Source: Ktedonobacter sp. (GTDB taxonomy: Bacteria > Chloroflexota > Ktedonobacteria > Ktedonobacterales > Ktedonobacteraceae). From it: a DNA stretch of 9,291 nucleotides. The stretch is from the NCBI GenBank assembly GCA_003450555.1, contig DMFQ01000072.1, forward strand, positions 16,737 to 26,027. The letters run 5' to 3'. The notes under the pieces were generated by a model that did not search any database, was not told the DNA's origin, and saw only the letters and a program-made list of their open reading frames with translations. A program made the translations under genes and the position numbers. Shown here one piece after another: positions 1 to 7,807 of the stretch (position 1 is the stretch's first letter; each line of letters opens with the position of its first letter).

Positions 1-368
1 CTTCGGGACGCACTTGTGTTGAAGAAATCGCCCATGGCCTCTTGCTCAAGTTCAAAGGAAGTGTCGCCAATCACCACCATTGGTTCCCCTTGAGGGGTAA
101 GCCACAAAGCTGGCAGAGGAATACCTGCTTGTTGGAGAAAATGTCGGAAGGCAATACGATGATTGGAATCTTCTGACACGAGTCCTTCAGGCTGCTCTCT
201 AAGAATATAGCGCTGCCCCTGGATGTCAAGCAGCGCACTCCAACGCTCGGTCGCGGCAGTTTCTACGATCGTTTCCAGCTTGCTCCATTCACTGACGCCA
301 AATGCCTGCATGACCTCATTCAGATCAAGCAGTTCCTCCTGTTCTTCTCCTGCTGGATACTGCTCCAT
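1..368 (-). CDS. Aminoglycoside-phosphotransferase-fold protein, N-terminal part (3' end outside window)
   Basis: The frame is open from an ATG at 368 to the window edge, giving 122 residues without a stop. Residues 53-60 (RYILREQP) look like the strand that carries the nucleotide-binding basic residue in the APH / choline-kinase-like fold. Here it is Arg57, where Lys is more usual. The stretch SEDSNHRIAFRHFLQQAGIPL (about 65-85) followed by a TPQGEP turn matches the helix and 'x-G-(I/L)-P-x-P' pattern of that superfamily. The catalytic loop and metal-binding Asp would lie beyond the window, so activity and substrate cannot be judged; small-molecule kinases, homoserine-kinase-like proteins and spore-coat CotS-like proteins share this fold. 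The ATG is 2 nt after the sulfurtransferase stop and has only a weak purine-rich Shine-Dalgarno (SD) sequence (AGAAG), which suggests translational coupling. The family call is tentative; the reading frame is secure. Confidence 0.6.
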   Translation of the reverse strand, partial: MEQYPAGEEQEELLDLNEVMQAFGVSEWSKLETIVETAATERWSALLDIQGQRYILREQPEGLVSEDSNHRIAFRHFLQQAGIPLPALWLTPQGEPMVVIGDTSFELEQEAMGDFFNTSASR

Positions 369-370
369 GA

Positions 371-1243
371 TTACACTTCTGTCGGCAAATCTTGACGGCT
401 GCCCCATTCATTCCAGGAACCATCGTAGTTGGTCAGATGGGGATAGCCGAGCATAGCCAGGCTGAAAAGGATGGTTGTAGCCGCAACGCCTCCGTTACAA
501 TAAGCCACCACCTGCTGTTGTGGTTGTACCCCTGCATTTGAGAAAATTTTGGCGAGTTCTTCATTGCTACGAAACGTACCAGTGGCTGGATCGATTACGT
601 CATCGCGAGGAATGTTCAAAGCGCCAGGTATATGACCGGGACGTCCCGGTCTACGGACTACCGCACCGCTATATTGCCCGCGATCACGCGCATCGATCAT
701 TGCGATATGCTGATTGCCAAGCTGAGACAGTACTTCAGCAGCAGTGGCGCGTAACTGAGGTTGAACTACAGGAGTGAAGGTAGCTGCCGGATAAGTAGGT
801 ATACGCACTTCCAGTGGTCGATTTTCTCTTTGCCATTTAGCAAAGCCACCGTTCAGTACGACAACCTGGTCGTGCCCATAATAATTGAGCGCCCACCAGA
901 GTCGCGTAGCAAACTGGGCAGTTGGGTGAATATCGTAGGCGACCACCAGATGCTGATCACCAATACCTAAGCCTCCAAGCACTGAGGCAAAGCGCGCCAG
1001 CGGTGCGATTTGAGCGGGGATTGTATCGCCAGGGTCAACGATATCACTGCTCCAGTCAATATACACCGCGCCAGGAAGGTGTGCCTGCACATACTCATCC
1101 CGCGCACCGACATATAGTGCATCCTGGACACCATTGTGCTCTACGGTTCGTACATAACCGCGCATATCCACAATGCGGATATGTGGATCGTTCAGATGCT
1201 CAGCCAACCAGGAGGTCTCCACCAGAAACTGACTGCGCTCCAT
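371..1243 (-). CDS. Two-domain sulfurtransferase (rhodanese / 3-mercaptopyruvate sulfurtransferase-like)
   Basis: This 290-aa protein has two tandem rhodanese domains, the usual length for thiosulfate or mercaptopyruvate sulfurtransferases, which move a sulfane sulfur from donor to acceptor through a cysteine persulfide. The N-terminal domain (about 5-135) keeps the fold landmarks (HLPGAVYIDW, ATRLWWALNYYGH, VLNGGFAKW) but has Asp in the VVAYD position and no catalytic Cys. The C-terminal domain (about 155-290) has GHIPGALNIPRDD and the active-site loop CNGGVAAT with Cys249. This loop is neither the classic CRKGVT of rhodanese nor CGSGVT of mercaptopyruvate enzymes, so the donor is left open. 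The start is the ATG at 1243, with GAGG 6 nt upstream; an in-frame TTG at 1255 lies before that SD and is less likely. It sits 23 nt after the DUF6391 gene and 2 nt before the phosphotransferase-like gene, so it is probably the third gene of an operon. No signal peptide is seen. Confidence 0.9.
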   Translation of the reverse strand: MERSQFLVETSWLAEHLNDPHIRIVDMRGYVRTVEHNGVQDALYVGARDEYVQAHLPGAVYIDWSSDIVDPGDTIPAQIAPLARFASVLGGLGIGDQHLVVAYDIHPTAQFATRLWWALNYYGHDQVVVLNGGFAKWQRENRPLEVRIPTYPAATFTPVVQPQLRATAAEVLSQLGNQHIAMIDARDRGQYSGAVVRRPGRPGHIPGALNIPRDDVIDPATGTFRSNEELAKIFSNAGVQPQQQVVAYCNGGVAATTILFSLAMLGYPHLTNYDGSWNEWGSRQDLPTEV

Positions 1244-1266
1244 ATGAATCCTCAACTCTCTCTCTG

Positions 1267-1806
1267 CTACGAGAAAAGACCAGCCGCATCGGGATTATCG
1301 GTAGACACAAAGTGGGCAGGTGTGCTGAACAATTGCATGGGAGTAACCTTCACAACGTTCATTGATGCATTAGGGGTCTGCGTTGTAACATAGCGCTGCA
1401 CTACCAATCCCAGAGGGCGTGCCAGTATCAACGCGGCGGTCGATGCCAGCAGGACGTTATTGAACGAATTGTATGGGCGGCGCAATTTGGCAACGGTCAT
1501 TGAGGAAAGACCAGTAAGCAGGCCTGCAACCGCGAGATTTGTCCCACAGCGCTCGTGAATGGCCATCTCAGGCTGTGTCGTTCGTAACAGGGTCAAGGCT
1601 TCATTGGCGGTAGGAACAATGGCTTCCGTGGGGACATCACCGAAAACAAAAAAACCGGATGCAAAAGAGATACCGGCAAAGCGCACTTCGGGATACTTTC
1701 TACTGAGCAAAACAATAGTCGCGTGCTCAAGGGCATGATTCTGCTTAACCGCGCCACCCAACAACATCTGCTGTGCTACTTGAACAAAAGGATTGATCGA
1801 ACTCAT
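1267..1806 (-). CDS. DUF6391 family protein, probably membrane-associated
   Basis: This 179-aa protein carries the hallmark NHALEHATI near its N-terminus (residues 23-31) and a later CGTNLAVAGLL block (87-97). I recognise these as features of the uncharacterised DUF6391 family found in cyanobacteria and Chloroflexota. Two hydrophobic stretches, about 90-107 and 117-137, could be membrane segments joined by a short basic loop (KLRRPYN); the N-terminal part (about 30-85) looks like a soluble alpha/beta region. His24, Glu27 and His28 form an HxxEH pattern, and His84 and Cys87 lie just before the first hydrophobic stretch, so a metal site is possible but unproven. The ATG at 1806 has a strong SD (AGGAAGG, 8 nt spacing). 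The gene starts 30 nt after the FHA kinase stop and ends 23 nt before the sulfurtransferase, which implies co-transcription. No biochemical function is assigned. Confidence 0.75.
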   Translation of the reverse strand: MSSINPFVQVAQQMLLGGAVKQNHALEHATIVLLSRKYPEVRFAGISFASGFFVFGDVPTEAIVPTANEALTLLRTTQPEMAIHERCGTNLAVAGLLTGLSSMTVAKLRRPYNSFNNVLLASTAALILARPLGLVVQRYVTTQTPNASMNVVKVTPMQLFSTPAHFVSTDNPDAAGLFS

Positions 1807-1836
1807 CTGAAAAACCTTCCTAAAACTATATCACAA

Positions 1837-3309
1837 TCAATACGTGGTATTAAATACCACGATTTCATCACCAAAATTGATTACATCTCCATCATTCAAT
1901 ACGACGGGTTGGTAGACCCGCACATTGTTGACTAGCGTCCCATTGGCACTTTGTAAATCCTCCAGGTACCAGCGGCCATTGTCAAAATAGAGACGAGCAT
2001 GACGACGAGAAACCGTACGTCCCTGTATGATAAGATCATTGCCATTAGTGCGACCAATCGTCGTGACCACCTGGTGAAAACGGAAGGAGCGACCCCCCAT
2101 CGGCCCATTCTGAATAGACAGCCGAGCGAGGACCGGACGATTGTTTGGTCCAAGGAATCGATCGTGAATGGCCCGTTTGTCAGAGAGTTCATCGCCACAG
2201 GAGGTACAAAAAAGACGAGTGCTCGGATTAGAGGCTCCACAGCGAAAGCATGGCAGCGTTACTACTGGCTGCTGACTGTTATACGGCAACTGCTGCGAAG
2301 GAACGCTTTGCCCTGAGACCAGGTCTTGTCCACTTACTGAAACAGGCGTTGGTCGAGAGACACCACTACTGCCCTGCGCATCCAGTTGTGGTATCGCTGA
2401 AGACATTCCTGGGCGCCAGCGCAGGGGCATCGAAAGATGTGAAGCCGTCAGCGCCCCTGTCAACGCGCCGATCAGCTCATCGGTCGTCTGGTAGCGATCC
2501 TGCGGTGCTTTCGCCGCCATCTTTACCACGACCTGTTCAATAGGGGTCGGCACCCCTGCCATCCGTAACATCTCAATAGGCAGCGGATCATTAAGATGCT
2601 TTACCGTGATTGTCAACGGATTATCTGCAGTAAAAGGCACCCGGCCAGCTAAGCAGTGAAACAGGACAATACCAAGCGAATAGATATCGCTGCGGCGGTC
2701 TACCGCCTGTCCAGTGCCCTGTTCAGGGGACATGTACTGTGGCGTGCCGATACCTGTTCCAACGCGAGTGAGATTGGTTGTACCTTCGAGAATCTTTGCT
2801 ATGCCAAAGTCAGAGAGAAGAAGATAGCCATCTTTGCGCAGCAGCATATTAGCAGGCTTCACGTCGCGGTGAACAATGCCATTGTTGTGGGCACAATTCA
2901 AACCCTCCGCTGCCTGGATCATGTAGTCGACCGCCTCGGGAACTGCCAACGATCGCTTCAAGCGTTCCTTGAGTGTGCCACCCTCAACATATTCCATGAC
3001 GATATAGGTGATGTTATCTTGCTCACCAAAATCGTGAATCTGGAGGATGTTGGGGTGTACTAATTTCGCGACGGCACGGGCCTCCTGCACAAACCTCTTG
3101 ACGAAGATTGGATCGCGCGCGTGATATGCTGGCAGTACTTTGATAGCAACATACCTATCAAGGTTTGGTTGATAGGCTTTGAAAACGGTCGCCATGCCAC
3201 CAGCTCCAATGCGTTCGACGATACGAAACTGGCCCAGCGATCGCCCGACTAGTACGTTCAAATCGTCGTTCTTTCCCTGTTGCTGAGGGTATGGATTGTC
3301 TCGTTGCAT
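1837..3309 (-). CDS. Serine/threonine protein kinase with zinc ribbon and FHA domain
   Basis: This 490-aa, Hanks-type (PknB-like) kinase has every catalytic landmark: glycine loop GAGGMATV (35-42), ATP Lys57 in VAIK, helix-C Glu76, HRDVKPAN (147-154, catalytic Asp149), DFG (167-169) and SPE (194-196). After the kinase domain (about 28-285) comes a Ser/Pro/Gln-rich linker (about 300-350), then CxxC-x10-CxxC (Cys354, 357, 368, 371), a zinc ribbon. A C-terminal FHA domain (about 392-490) follows, with IGR (418-420), SRRH (434-437) and NG (456-457), the phosphothreonine-binding set. No transmembrane helix or PASTA repeat is present, so it is probably cytosolic. The frame stays open to 3429, but the ATG at 3309 is preferred: it has AGGAG 10 nt upstream, and a good promoter lies inside the extension. 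The gene follows sucAB by 184 nt and leads an apparent operon. Substrates are unknown. Confidence 0.93.
   Translation of the reverse strand: MQRDNPYPQQQGKNDDLNVLVGRSLGQFRIVERIGAGGMATVFKAYQPNLDRYVAIKVLPAYHARDPIFVKRFVQEARAVAKLVHPNILQIHDFGEQDNITYIVMEYVEGGTLKERLKRSLAVPEAVDYMIQAAEGLNCAHNNGIVHRDVKPANMLLRKDGYLLLSDFGIAKILEGTTNLTRVGTGIGTPQYMSPEQGTGQAVDRRSDIYSLGIVLFHCLAGRVPFTADNPLTITVKHLNDPLPIEMLRMAGVPTPIEQVVVKMAAKAPQDRYQTTDELIGALTGALTASHLSMPLRWRPGMSSAIPQLDAQGSSGVSRPTPVSVSGQDLVSGQSVPSQQLPYNSQQPVVTLPCFRCGASNPSTRLFCTSCGDELSDKRAIHDRFLGPNNRPVLARLSIQNGPMGGRSFRFHQVVTTIGRTNGNDLIIQGRTVSRRHARLYFDNGRWYLEDLQSANGTLVNNVRVYQPVVLNDGDVINFGDEIVVFNTTY
1843..1861. repeat. Near-perfect palindrome at the kinase 3' end
   Basis: Two 9-nt arms, CGTGGTATT and AATACCACG, flank a single central base at 1852. 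The palindrome covers the last codons of the kinase, just before the 30-nt gap to the DUF6391 gene. In RNA it could form a short hairpin, but no T-run follows on the minus strand, so it is not an intrinsic terminator. It could be an operator, an RNA-processing hairpin, or chance within coding sequence. Confidence 0.5.
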
Positions 3310-3319
3310 AGTAAGATGA

Positions 3320-3324
3320 CTCCT
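3320..3324 (-). promoter_or_regulatory. Ribosome binding site deciding the kinase start
   Basis: On the minus strand this reads AGGAG, 10 nt before the ATG at 3309. The farther in-frame ATG at 3429 has only a weak TTGAGAT upstream. Together with the promoter at 3355-3383, this favours the shorter protein. Confidence 0.6.
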
Positions 3325-3354
3325 CTGTTCCCACCATCCGATGTAGTCAAGTTG

Positions 3355-3383
3355 ATTATACAGGTAGAAGGCGTTCGTGTCGA
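3355..3383 (-). promoter_or_regulatory. Sigma70-type promoter of the kinase operon
   Basis: Read on the minus strand, TCGACA (3378-3383; 5 of 6 to TTGACA) is followed by a 17-nt spacer and a perfect TATAAT (3355-3360). Transcription would begin near 3348, leaving a leader of about 39 nt to the ATG at 3309. The site lies between sucB and the kinase, so the kinase-DUF6391-sulfurtransferase run can be transcribed on its own. I saw no rho-independent terminator after sucB, so read-through from sucAB is also possible. Confidence 0.7.
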
Positions 3384-3493
3384 GGGGAATCCTATTCGTC
3401 ACATGAGCACTTACTACGCTTTGACACATTTGATCTCAAGTTAGCAATTCTCTTCCTGGTATCGCTGGCGAATAACTGCAAGGTTACTTTCAA

Positions 3494-4819
3494 CTATCCT
3501 TCAAGCAAAAGCGTTTCTGGGTCTTCGACCAATTCCTTGACTCTGACCAGAAATTGTACGGCCTCACGTCCATCGACGATACGGTGATCATAGGAGAGCG
3601 CGACGTACATCATCGGACGAATAACAACCTGTCCGTTGACGGCAACAGGTCGCTGTTCTATCTTGTGCATGCCAAGTATACCCACTTGCGGCGCATTCAA
3701 GATGGGCGTCGAAAGCAACGAGCCAAAAATACCGCCGTTAGTAATGGTAAAGGTACCTCCCTGCAGTTCAGTTAATGCAAGGCTATTCTCCCTGGCTTTT
3801 TTAGCTAGCGCCGCGATCTCCTGCTCGATTTCCGCAAAGCTCTTGCGATCAGCATCACGCAGTACCGGCACAACGAGTCCCTCTTCGGCTCCGACAGCTA
3901 TTCCGATATCATAGTAACGTTTCAGCACCATCTCGTTGCCCTGTATCTCCGCGTTCAGGCGAGGAAATGCCTTGAGCGCACCGACTACTCCTTTTGTAAA
4001 GAACGACATAAAACCAAGGGACACGTTGTGGCGCTCCTTAAAAGCATCTTTCCGCCGACTCCTCACTTCCATAATGGCGCTCATATCTATCTCGTTAAAT
4101 GTCGTGAGCATCGCCGCGGTGTGCTGAGCTTCTACCAGGCGCTGGGCAATCGTCTGTCGCCGACGCGAGAGCCGTACTCGCTCCTCTCGCCCACGTGACG
4201 CTATTTGAGGTATGCCACCCGCCTGTACAGGCGCTGTAGTCCTGGGTTGCGACTCGGATGGGGCGGGAGGAGTCTCCGCAGCTTGCACAATGTGTTGCGA
4301 GGGAGCGGTATTCTGTGTGTTTTGTTCCATATAGCCAATCACGTCGTCCCTTGTCACACGCCCATGAGGACTCGTTCCCCTTACCTGAGATAGATCGACG
4401 TGGTACTCCTCTGCGATGCGACGAGCCAGTGGGGAAGGCGGACGCTGCCCGTCGCTAGTCACCTGTGCCGGTGGAAGCTGTCCCGTAGGAGTTTTCTGCT
4501 TTTCGTTGACTACCAACCCGGCTTGGAATTGACCTGTTGGAACTTTTTGTCCATTCCCTGCTGGTGCGGCAGTTTCAGCACTACTCTCGCCAATAATCCC
4601 CAGAACTTCACCGACCGCCACTAAATCACCTTCCTGCTTGACGACCTTTTGCAGAATTCCGCTCTGGTCGGCGGTTACTTCCACATTGACTTTATCTGTC
4701 TCCAACTCAACAAGAGCTTCACCCTGATTAACCGCATCTCCCTCGTGCTTCAGCCACTTCCCTATTACAGCATCAACGATTGATTCACCCAATGTTGGGA
4801 CACGTATATCAATGGGCAT
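3494..4819 (-). CDS. sucB: Dihydrolipoyllysine-residue succinyltransferase, E2 of 2-oxoglutarate dehydrogenase
   Basis: This 441-aa E2 subunit transfers the succinyl group from lipoamide to CoA in the 2-oxoglutarate dehydrogenase complex of the TCA cycle. One lipoyl domain (about 1-78) carries the lipoylation site ETDKVNVEV with Lys43. A linker rich in Gln, Pro and Thr follows, then a peripheral-subunit-binding domain (about 127-165; [15 protein letters not shown] ... HGRVTRDDV). A second flexible linker leads to the catalytic domain (about 212-441), with the active-site [12 protein letters not shown], His412 and Asp416. Coupling to sucA supports succinyl rather than acetyl specificity. The start is the ATG at 4819, with GGAGG 5 nt upstream; an in-frame GTG at 4831 overlaps that SD and is rejected. 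The gene overlaps the sucA end by 11 nt, so translation is probably coupled. The E3 subunit (dihydrolipoamide dehydrogenase) is not encoded here. Confidence 0.95.
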   Translation of the reverse strand: MPIDIRVPTLGESIVDAVIGKWLKHEGDAVNQGEALVELETDKVNVEVTADQSGILQKVVKQEGDLVAVGEVLGIIGESSAETAAPAGNGQKVPTGQFQAGLVVNEKQKTPTGQLPPAQVTSDGQRPPSPLARRIAEEYHVDLSQVRGTSPHGRVTRDDVIGYMEQNTQNTAPSQHIVQAAETPPAPSESQPRTTAPVQAGGIPQIASRGREERVRLSRRRQTIAQRLVEAQHTAAMLTTFNEIDMSAIMEVRSRRKDAFKERHNVSLGFMSFFTKGVVGALKAFPRLNAEIQGNEMVLKRYYDIGIAVGAEEGLVVPVLRDADRKSFAEIEQEIAALAKKARENSLALTELQGGTFTITNGGIFGSLLSTPILNAPQVGILGMHKIEQRPVAVNGQVVIRPMMYVALSYDHRIVDGREAVQFLVRVKELVEDPETLLLEG

Positions 4820-7628
4820 AGTTTCCTCCACGTTCTTTACTAAATGAACCCAGGGCTTGTGTCAATATCTGTTCCTGTTCAGCCAGAAACAGATCCATAA
4901 AACCTGAGGCAGGGCTTGCTCGTTCAGGTCGAGCAATCACTCTCACTGGAACCTGATGCCCGACGAGGGCCAAAAGTTGGGGCGAGAGGTAGTTCCAAGC
5001 TCCCATGTTGAGCGGCTCTTCCTGCACCCATACGACCTCCCGTAGATGTGGATAGCTGGATAAAGCCTCTTGGAGCGCATCTCCAGGGAAAGGATACAAT
5101 TGTTCGACGCGCACGATCGCCACATCCTCAGCCTCTGATCGTTTCTTGTGAGATAAAAGATCAATCGATACTTTACCTGTACAGAGCAGCACTTTTCTGA
5201 TATCACCTGTGCGAGCTAGAGCCATCGTGTCATTAATAACTTTCTGGAACGTACCCTCTGCGAGTTCTGTGAGTGTGGCCGCTGCCAGCGTATGGCGAAG
5301 CAAGCTCTTCGGCGTCATGATAACCAGGGGAAGTGGGTCACGTTCCAGGTAAAAGGCCTGCTGCCGCATCAGGTGAAAGTACTGGGATGCCGTCGAGCAA
5401 TTTGCAATCCGCCAATTGTGCTGTGCAGATAGCTGAAGGTAGCGTTCCAAGCGCGCGCTTGAATGCTCTGGTCCCTGTCCTTCGTAGCCATGAGGCAGCA
5501 AGAGCACTAGCGAAGACTTCTGCTTCCATTTTGCACGCGCCGAAGCAATAAATTGATCGATAATAACCTGAGCGGCATTCGCAAAATCACCAAACTGTGC
5601 CTCCCACAAGACCAGCGTACGCGGAGCATGAACACTATAGCCGTACTCGAAGCCAAGAGCAGCAGCCTCGCTTAAAGGACTGTTATAAATTGAAAAGGAT
5701 GCACGTGCCGAGGAGAGATGCTGCAAGGGAATATAAGTCTCATTGTGTTGATCGTGCAGTACCGCGTGGCGATGACTAAAAGTGCCGCGCTCAACATCCT
5801 GACCAGTTATACGTATCGGCGTGCCATCTGCAAGTATTGAGGCAAAAGCCAAAGCCTCAGCCTGTCCCCAATCGATACCACCGTCTGAACCAAGTGTGGA
5901 GGCCCGTCGTTGCAGTAAACGCACCAGCTTGGCGTTGGGGATAAATCCATCTGGCCAGGTAAGTAATTCGTCATTAAAGGTAGTCAACTGTTCAGCTGAA
6001 ATCTGGGGCACTTGCTCTAGTTCATCATGATAGCCGTTGCCATTCAACCCATTCGACTCTTCATCCGCAAGCACCAGACCATTACTGGCCTCTTGCTTTG
6101 CCTGCTCTAGATGAGTGAACGCGTCCTTCACCATGGAGTCCACTTCTTCTTGCGAAACTGTCCCTATCTCCACCAGATGGCGAGCGTACAGTTCACGCAC
6201 TGTTGGATGTGAACGGATACTATCATACATGTGTGGTTGGGTGAAAGCGGGTTCGTCACCCTCGTTGTGACCCCAACGGCGGTAGCCCACCAGGTCAATT
6301 AGCACATCCTTATGAAAGTGGTCCCGGTATGCCTGACCCAGGCGCACTGCGGTGAGGCACGCATCCGGATCATCTGCGTTGACATGGATGATGGGGATTT
6401 CAAAACCCTTCGCCAGGTCGCTGGCGAACTGTGTGGATCGGCTATCTTCTGGCTCAGTCGTAAAGCCAAGCTGATTGTTTACAATAATGTGGATGGTTCC
6501 CCCGACCCAGTAGCCATGGAGTTGCCACAGATTCAATGTTTCTGCTACAACTCCCTCGCCAGGAAAAGCCGCGTCACCATGAATGAGGACGGGCAGAGCA
6601 CAGTCCACCTCCTGTAACGGTGCTCCGGCAACATCAGAGATCATCTGCGAGGCTCGAACCATACCTTCGATGACCGGATTGACGAACTCAAGATGGCTAG
6701 GATTGGGAGCCAATATCACCTTGAGGCTCATTGAGGCTTCTTCACTGAGCACATGTTCCGCCCCCAGGTGGTATTTGACATCACCTGTCCAGCCAAAACC
6801 AAAAGTATCGGTGAGAGGAACACCCTCCTCGTGTTTGGCATGTCCAAATTCAGAAAGGATTTCCGTATATGACTTTCCAAACACATGAGCAAGCACATTG
6901 AGGCGTCCCCTGTGCGCCATTCCGATAATGACCTCGCGGCTCCCGGACTCGATCGCCCCTAGAGTAATTTCATCAAGCATGGGCACAAGTGCATCCGTAC
7001 CTTCCAGGGAGAAGCGTTTCTGGCCTGGAAAGGTCTGGTGAAGGTAACGTTCAAATACCTCAACCTGTGTGAGCCGTTGTAGGAGTCTGCGACTGGCCGC
7101 CGGTCCCTGTGTTTCTTGGAACAGCCGTAGCCCTACTGCGTCACGTAACCAGGAGCGCTCGATCGGGCTTTTCACCTGGTCAAACTCATAACTGATCGTA
7201 CCAGAGTACATAGCACGTAGAGTAGCAATCGCTTCCAGTGCGTTACGCGCTCCTTCAGCGGCATGTCCTCCAACTACTATTGGTGGAAGAAGTGCTAGCT
7301 CTTCATCGGTTATCCCGTGCGCTTCAGGTAATAGGGCGGGATCACCGAGAGGTTCTGTCCCTAAGGGATCGAGATGAGCACCGAGATGTCCCAGGGCGCG
7401 AATGGCGTGCGCAAGAGCCGAAGCGGCTACGACATGAGAGACTTGAAAGGGTGTGTCGCCATTCACCCTTTCGTCAACTTCAGAGGGTGAAATTTCGCCC
7501 TCCTGCGCCCACGCGTCAAAAATAGCTCGTGTAGTAGTATCGATACTCGCCGGATTCTTAAGATATCGCTCATACTGTTCCAGGACATAGCCTGCGTTTG
7601 GTCCATAAAACGTATCCAGGTCACGCAT
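4809..7628 (-). CDS. sucA: 2-oxoglutarate dehydrogenase E1 component (thiamine diphosphate dependent)
   Basis: This 939-aa protein is about the length of classical bacterial E1o and lacks the acyltransferase-like N-terminal fusion of mycobacterial Kgd. It decarboxylates 2-oxoglutarate and succinylates the lipoyl group of E2. The N-terminus has the family's [23 protein letters not shown] segment. Further on are [14 protein letters not shown] (206-219), [17 protein letters not shown] (236-252) and [14 protein letters not shown] (309-322). The thiamine diphosphate/Mg site is [14 protein letters not shown] (351-364) with NNQLGF (384-389), and the [13 protein letters not shown] block (453-465) is intact. 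The C-terminal half has [20 protein letters not shown] (607-626), [12 protein letters not shown] (676-687) and [14 protein letters not shown] (713-726). An Asn/Gly-rich stretch (about 515-536) looks like an inserted flexible linker. The ATG at 7628 has AAGGA 6 nt upstream. The gene is first in a sucAB operon and diverges from the T-box operon. Confidence 0.97.
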   Translation of the reverse strand: MRDLDTFYGPNAGYVLEQYERYLKNPASIDTTTRAIFDAWAQEGEISPSEVDERVNGDTPFQVSHVVAASALAHAIRALGHLGAHLDPLGTEPLGDPALLPEAHGITDEELALLPPIVVGGHAAEGARNALEAIATLRAMYSGTISYEFDQVKSPIERSWLRDAVGLRLFQETQGPAASRRLLQRLTQVEVFERYLHQTFPGQKRFSLEGTDALVPMLDEITLGAIESGSREVIIGMAHRGRLNVLAHVFGKSYTEILSEFGHAKHEEGVPLTDTFGFGWTGDVKYHLGAEHVLSEEASMSLKVILAPNPSHLEFVNPVIEGMVRASQMISDVAGAPLQEVDCALPVLIHGDAAFPGEGVVAETLNLWQLHGYWVGGTIHIIVNNQLGFTTEPEDSRSTQFASDLAKGFEIPIIHVNADDPDACLTAVRLGQAYRDHFHKDVLIDLVGYRRWGHNEGDEPAFTQPHMYDSIRSHPTVRELYARHLVEIGTVSQEEVDSMVKDAFTHLEQAKQEASNGLVLADEESNGLNGNGYHDELEQVPQISAEQLTTFNDELLTWPDGFIPNAKLVRLLQRRASTLGSDGGIDWGQAEALAFASILADGTPIRITGQDVERGTFSHRHAVLHDQHNETYIPLQHLSSARASFSIYNSPLSEAAALGFEYGYSVHAPRTLVLWEAQFGDFANAAQVIIDQFIASARAKWKQKSSLVLLLPHGYEGQGPEHSSARLERYLQLSAQHNWRIANCSTASQYFHLMRQQAFYLERDPLPLVIMTPKSLLRHTLAAATLTELAEGTFQKVINDTMALARTGDIRKVLLCTGKVSIDLLSHKKRSEAEDVAIVRVEQLYPFPGDALQEALSSYPHLREVVWVQEEPLNMGAWNYLSPQLLALVGHQVPVRVIARPERASPASGFMDLFLAEQEQILTQALGSFSKERGGNYAH
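4825..4829 (-). promoter_or_regulatory. Strong SD for sucB inside the sucA 3' end
   Basis: GGAGG on the minus strand lies 5 nt before the sucB ATG at 4819 and within the final codons of sucA (the Gly-Gly region). It fixes the sucB start over the GTG at 4831 and fits stoichiometric, coupled synthesis of E1 and E2. Confidence 0.75.
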
Positions 7629-7807
7629 TATAATTCCTTTTAGTTCCTAGTTCCCTATGAAGTCAGTGTGGGATTGAGAATTGTTAAAACAGAAACATAG
7701 TTGTATTTTATCACTTCCTATGGTATCATAACGTTGTTATTCTTCAAATATCACTTGCCTGATCGTCTATAGAAAAGACGAAGTAAAAACAAGTCATACA
7801 TACGCAT
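7629..7807. other. Divergent intergenic region between sucA and the T-box leader
   Basis: This AT-rich spacer must hold the sucA promoter on the minus strand and the alaX-ileS promoter on the plus strand. On the minus strand TATGAT (7725-7730) and TAAAAT are possible -10 boxes, but neither has a convincing -35 at proper spacing, so I do not call a sucA promoter. On the plus strand a 6-bp stem (TCGTCT 7763-7768 with AGACGA 7776-7781) lies ahead of Stem I. No ORF is supported here. Confidence 0.5.
7701..7729 (+). promoter_or_regulatory. Possible promoter of the T-box / alaX-ileS transcript
   Basis: TTGTAT (7701-7706) is followed by a 17-nt spacer and TATCAT (7724-7729; 5 of 6 to TATAAT). The -35 is weak, matching only 3 of 6. 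It is the best match upstream of the T-box. Transcription would start near 7736, giving an untranslated leader of roughly 390 nt. Confidence 0.4.

Noticed and set aside
1244..1255. TTG at 1255 as the sulfurtransferase start
   Set aside because: The GAGG SD lies just after it and is well placed for ATG 1243.
922..1365. Open frames on the plus strand across the sulfurtransferase and DUF6391 genes
   Set aside because: They are antisense to well-supported genes, match no known motif and lack an SD; the same holds for the other plus-strand frames between 223 and 7525.
1932..2240. 102-codon minus-strand frame within the FHA kinase
   Set aside because: It is an alternate frame of the zinc ribbon/FHA region, whose motifs are all in the main frame.
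3430..3493. Rho-independent terminator after sucB
   Set aside because: I looked for a GC-rich stem followed by a T-run on the minus strand and found none.
4820..4831. GTG at 4831 as the sucB start
   Set aside because: It overlaps the GGAGG that serves ATG 4819, and the four extra residues are not part of the lipoyl domain.
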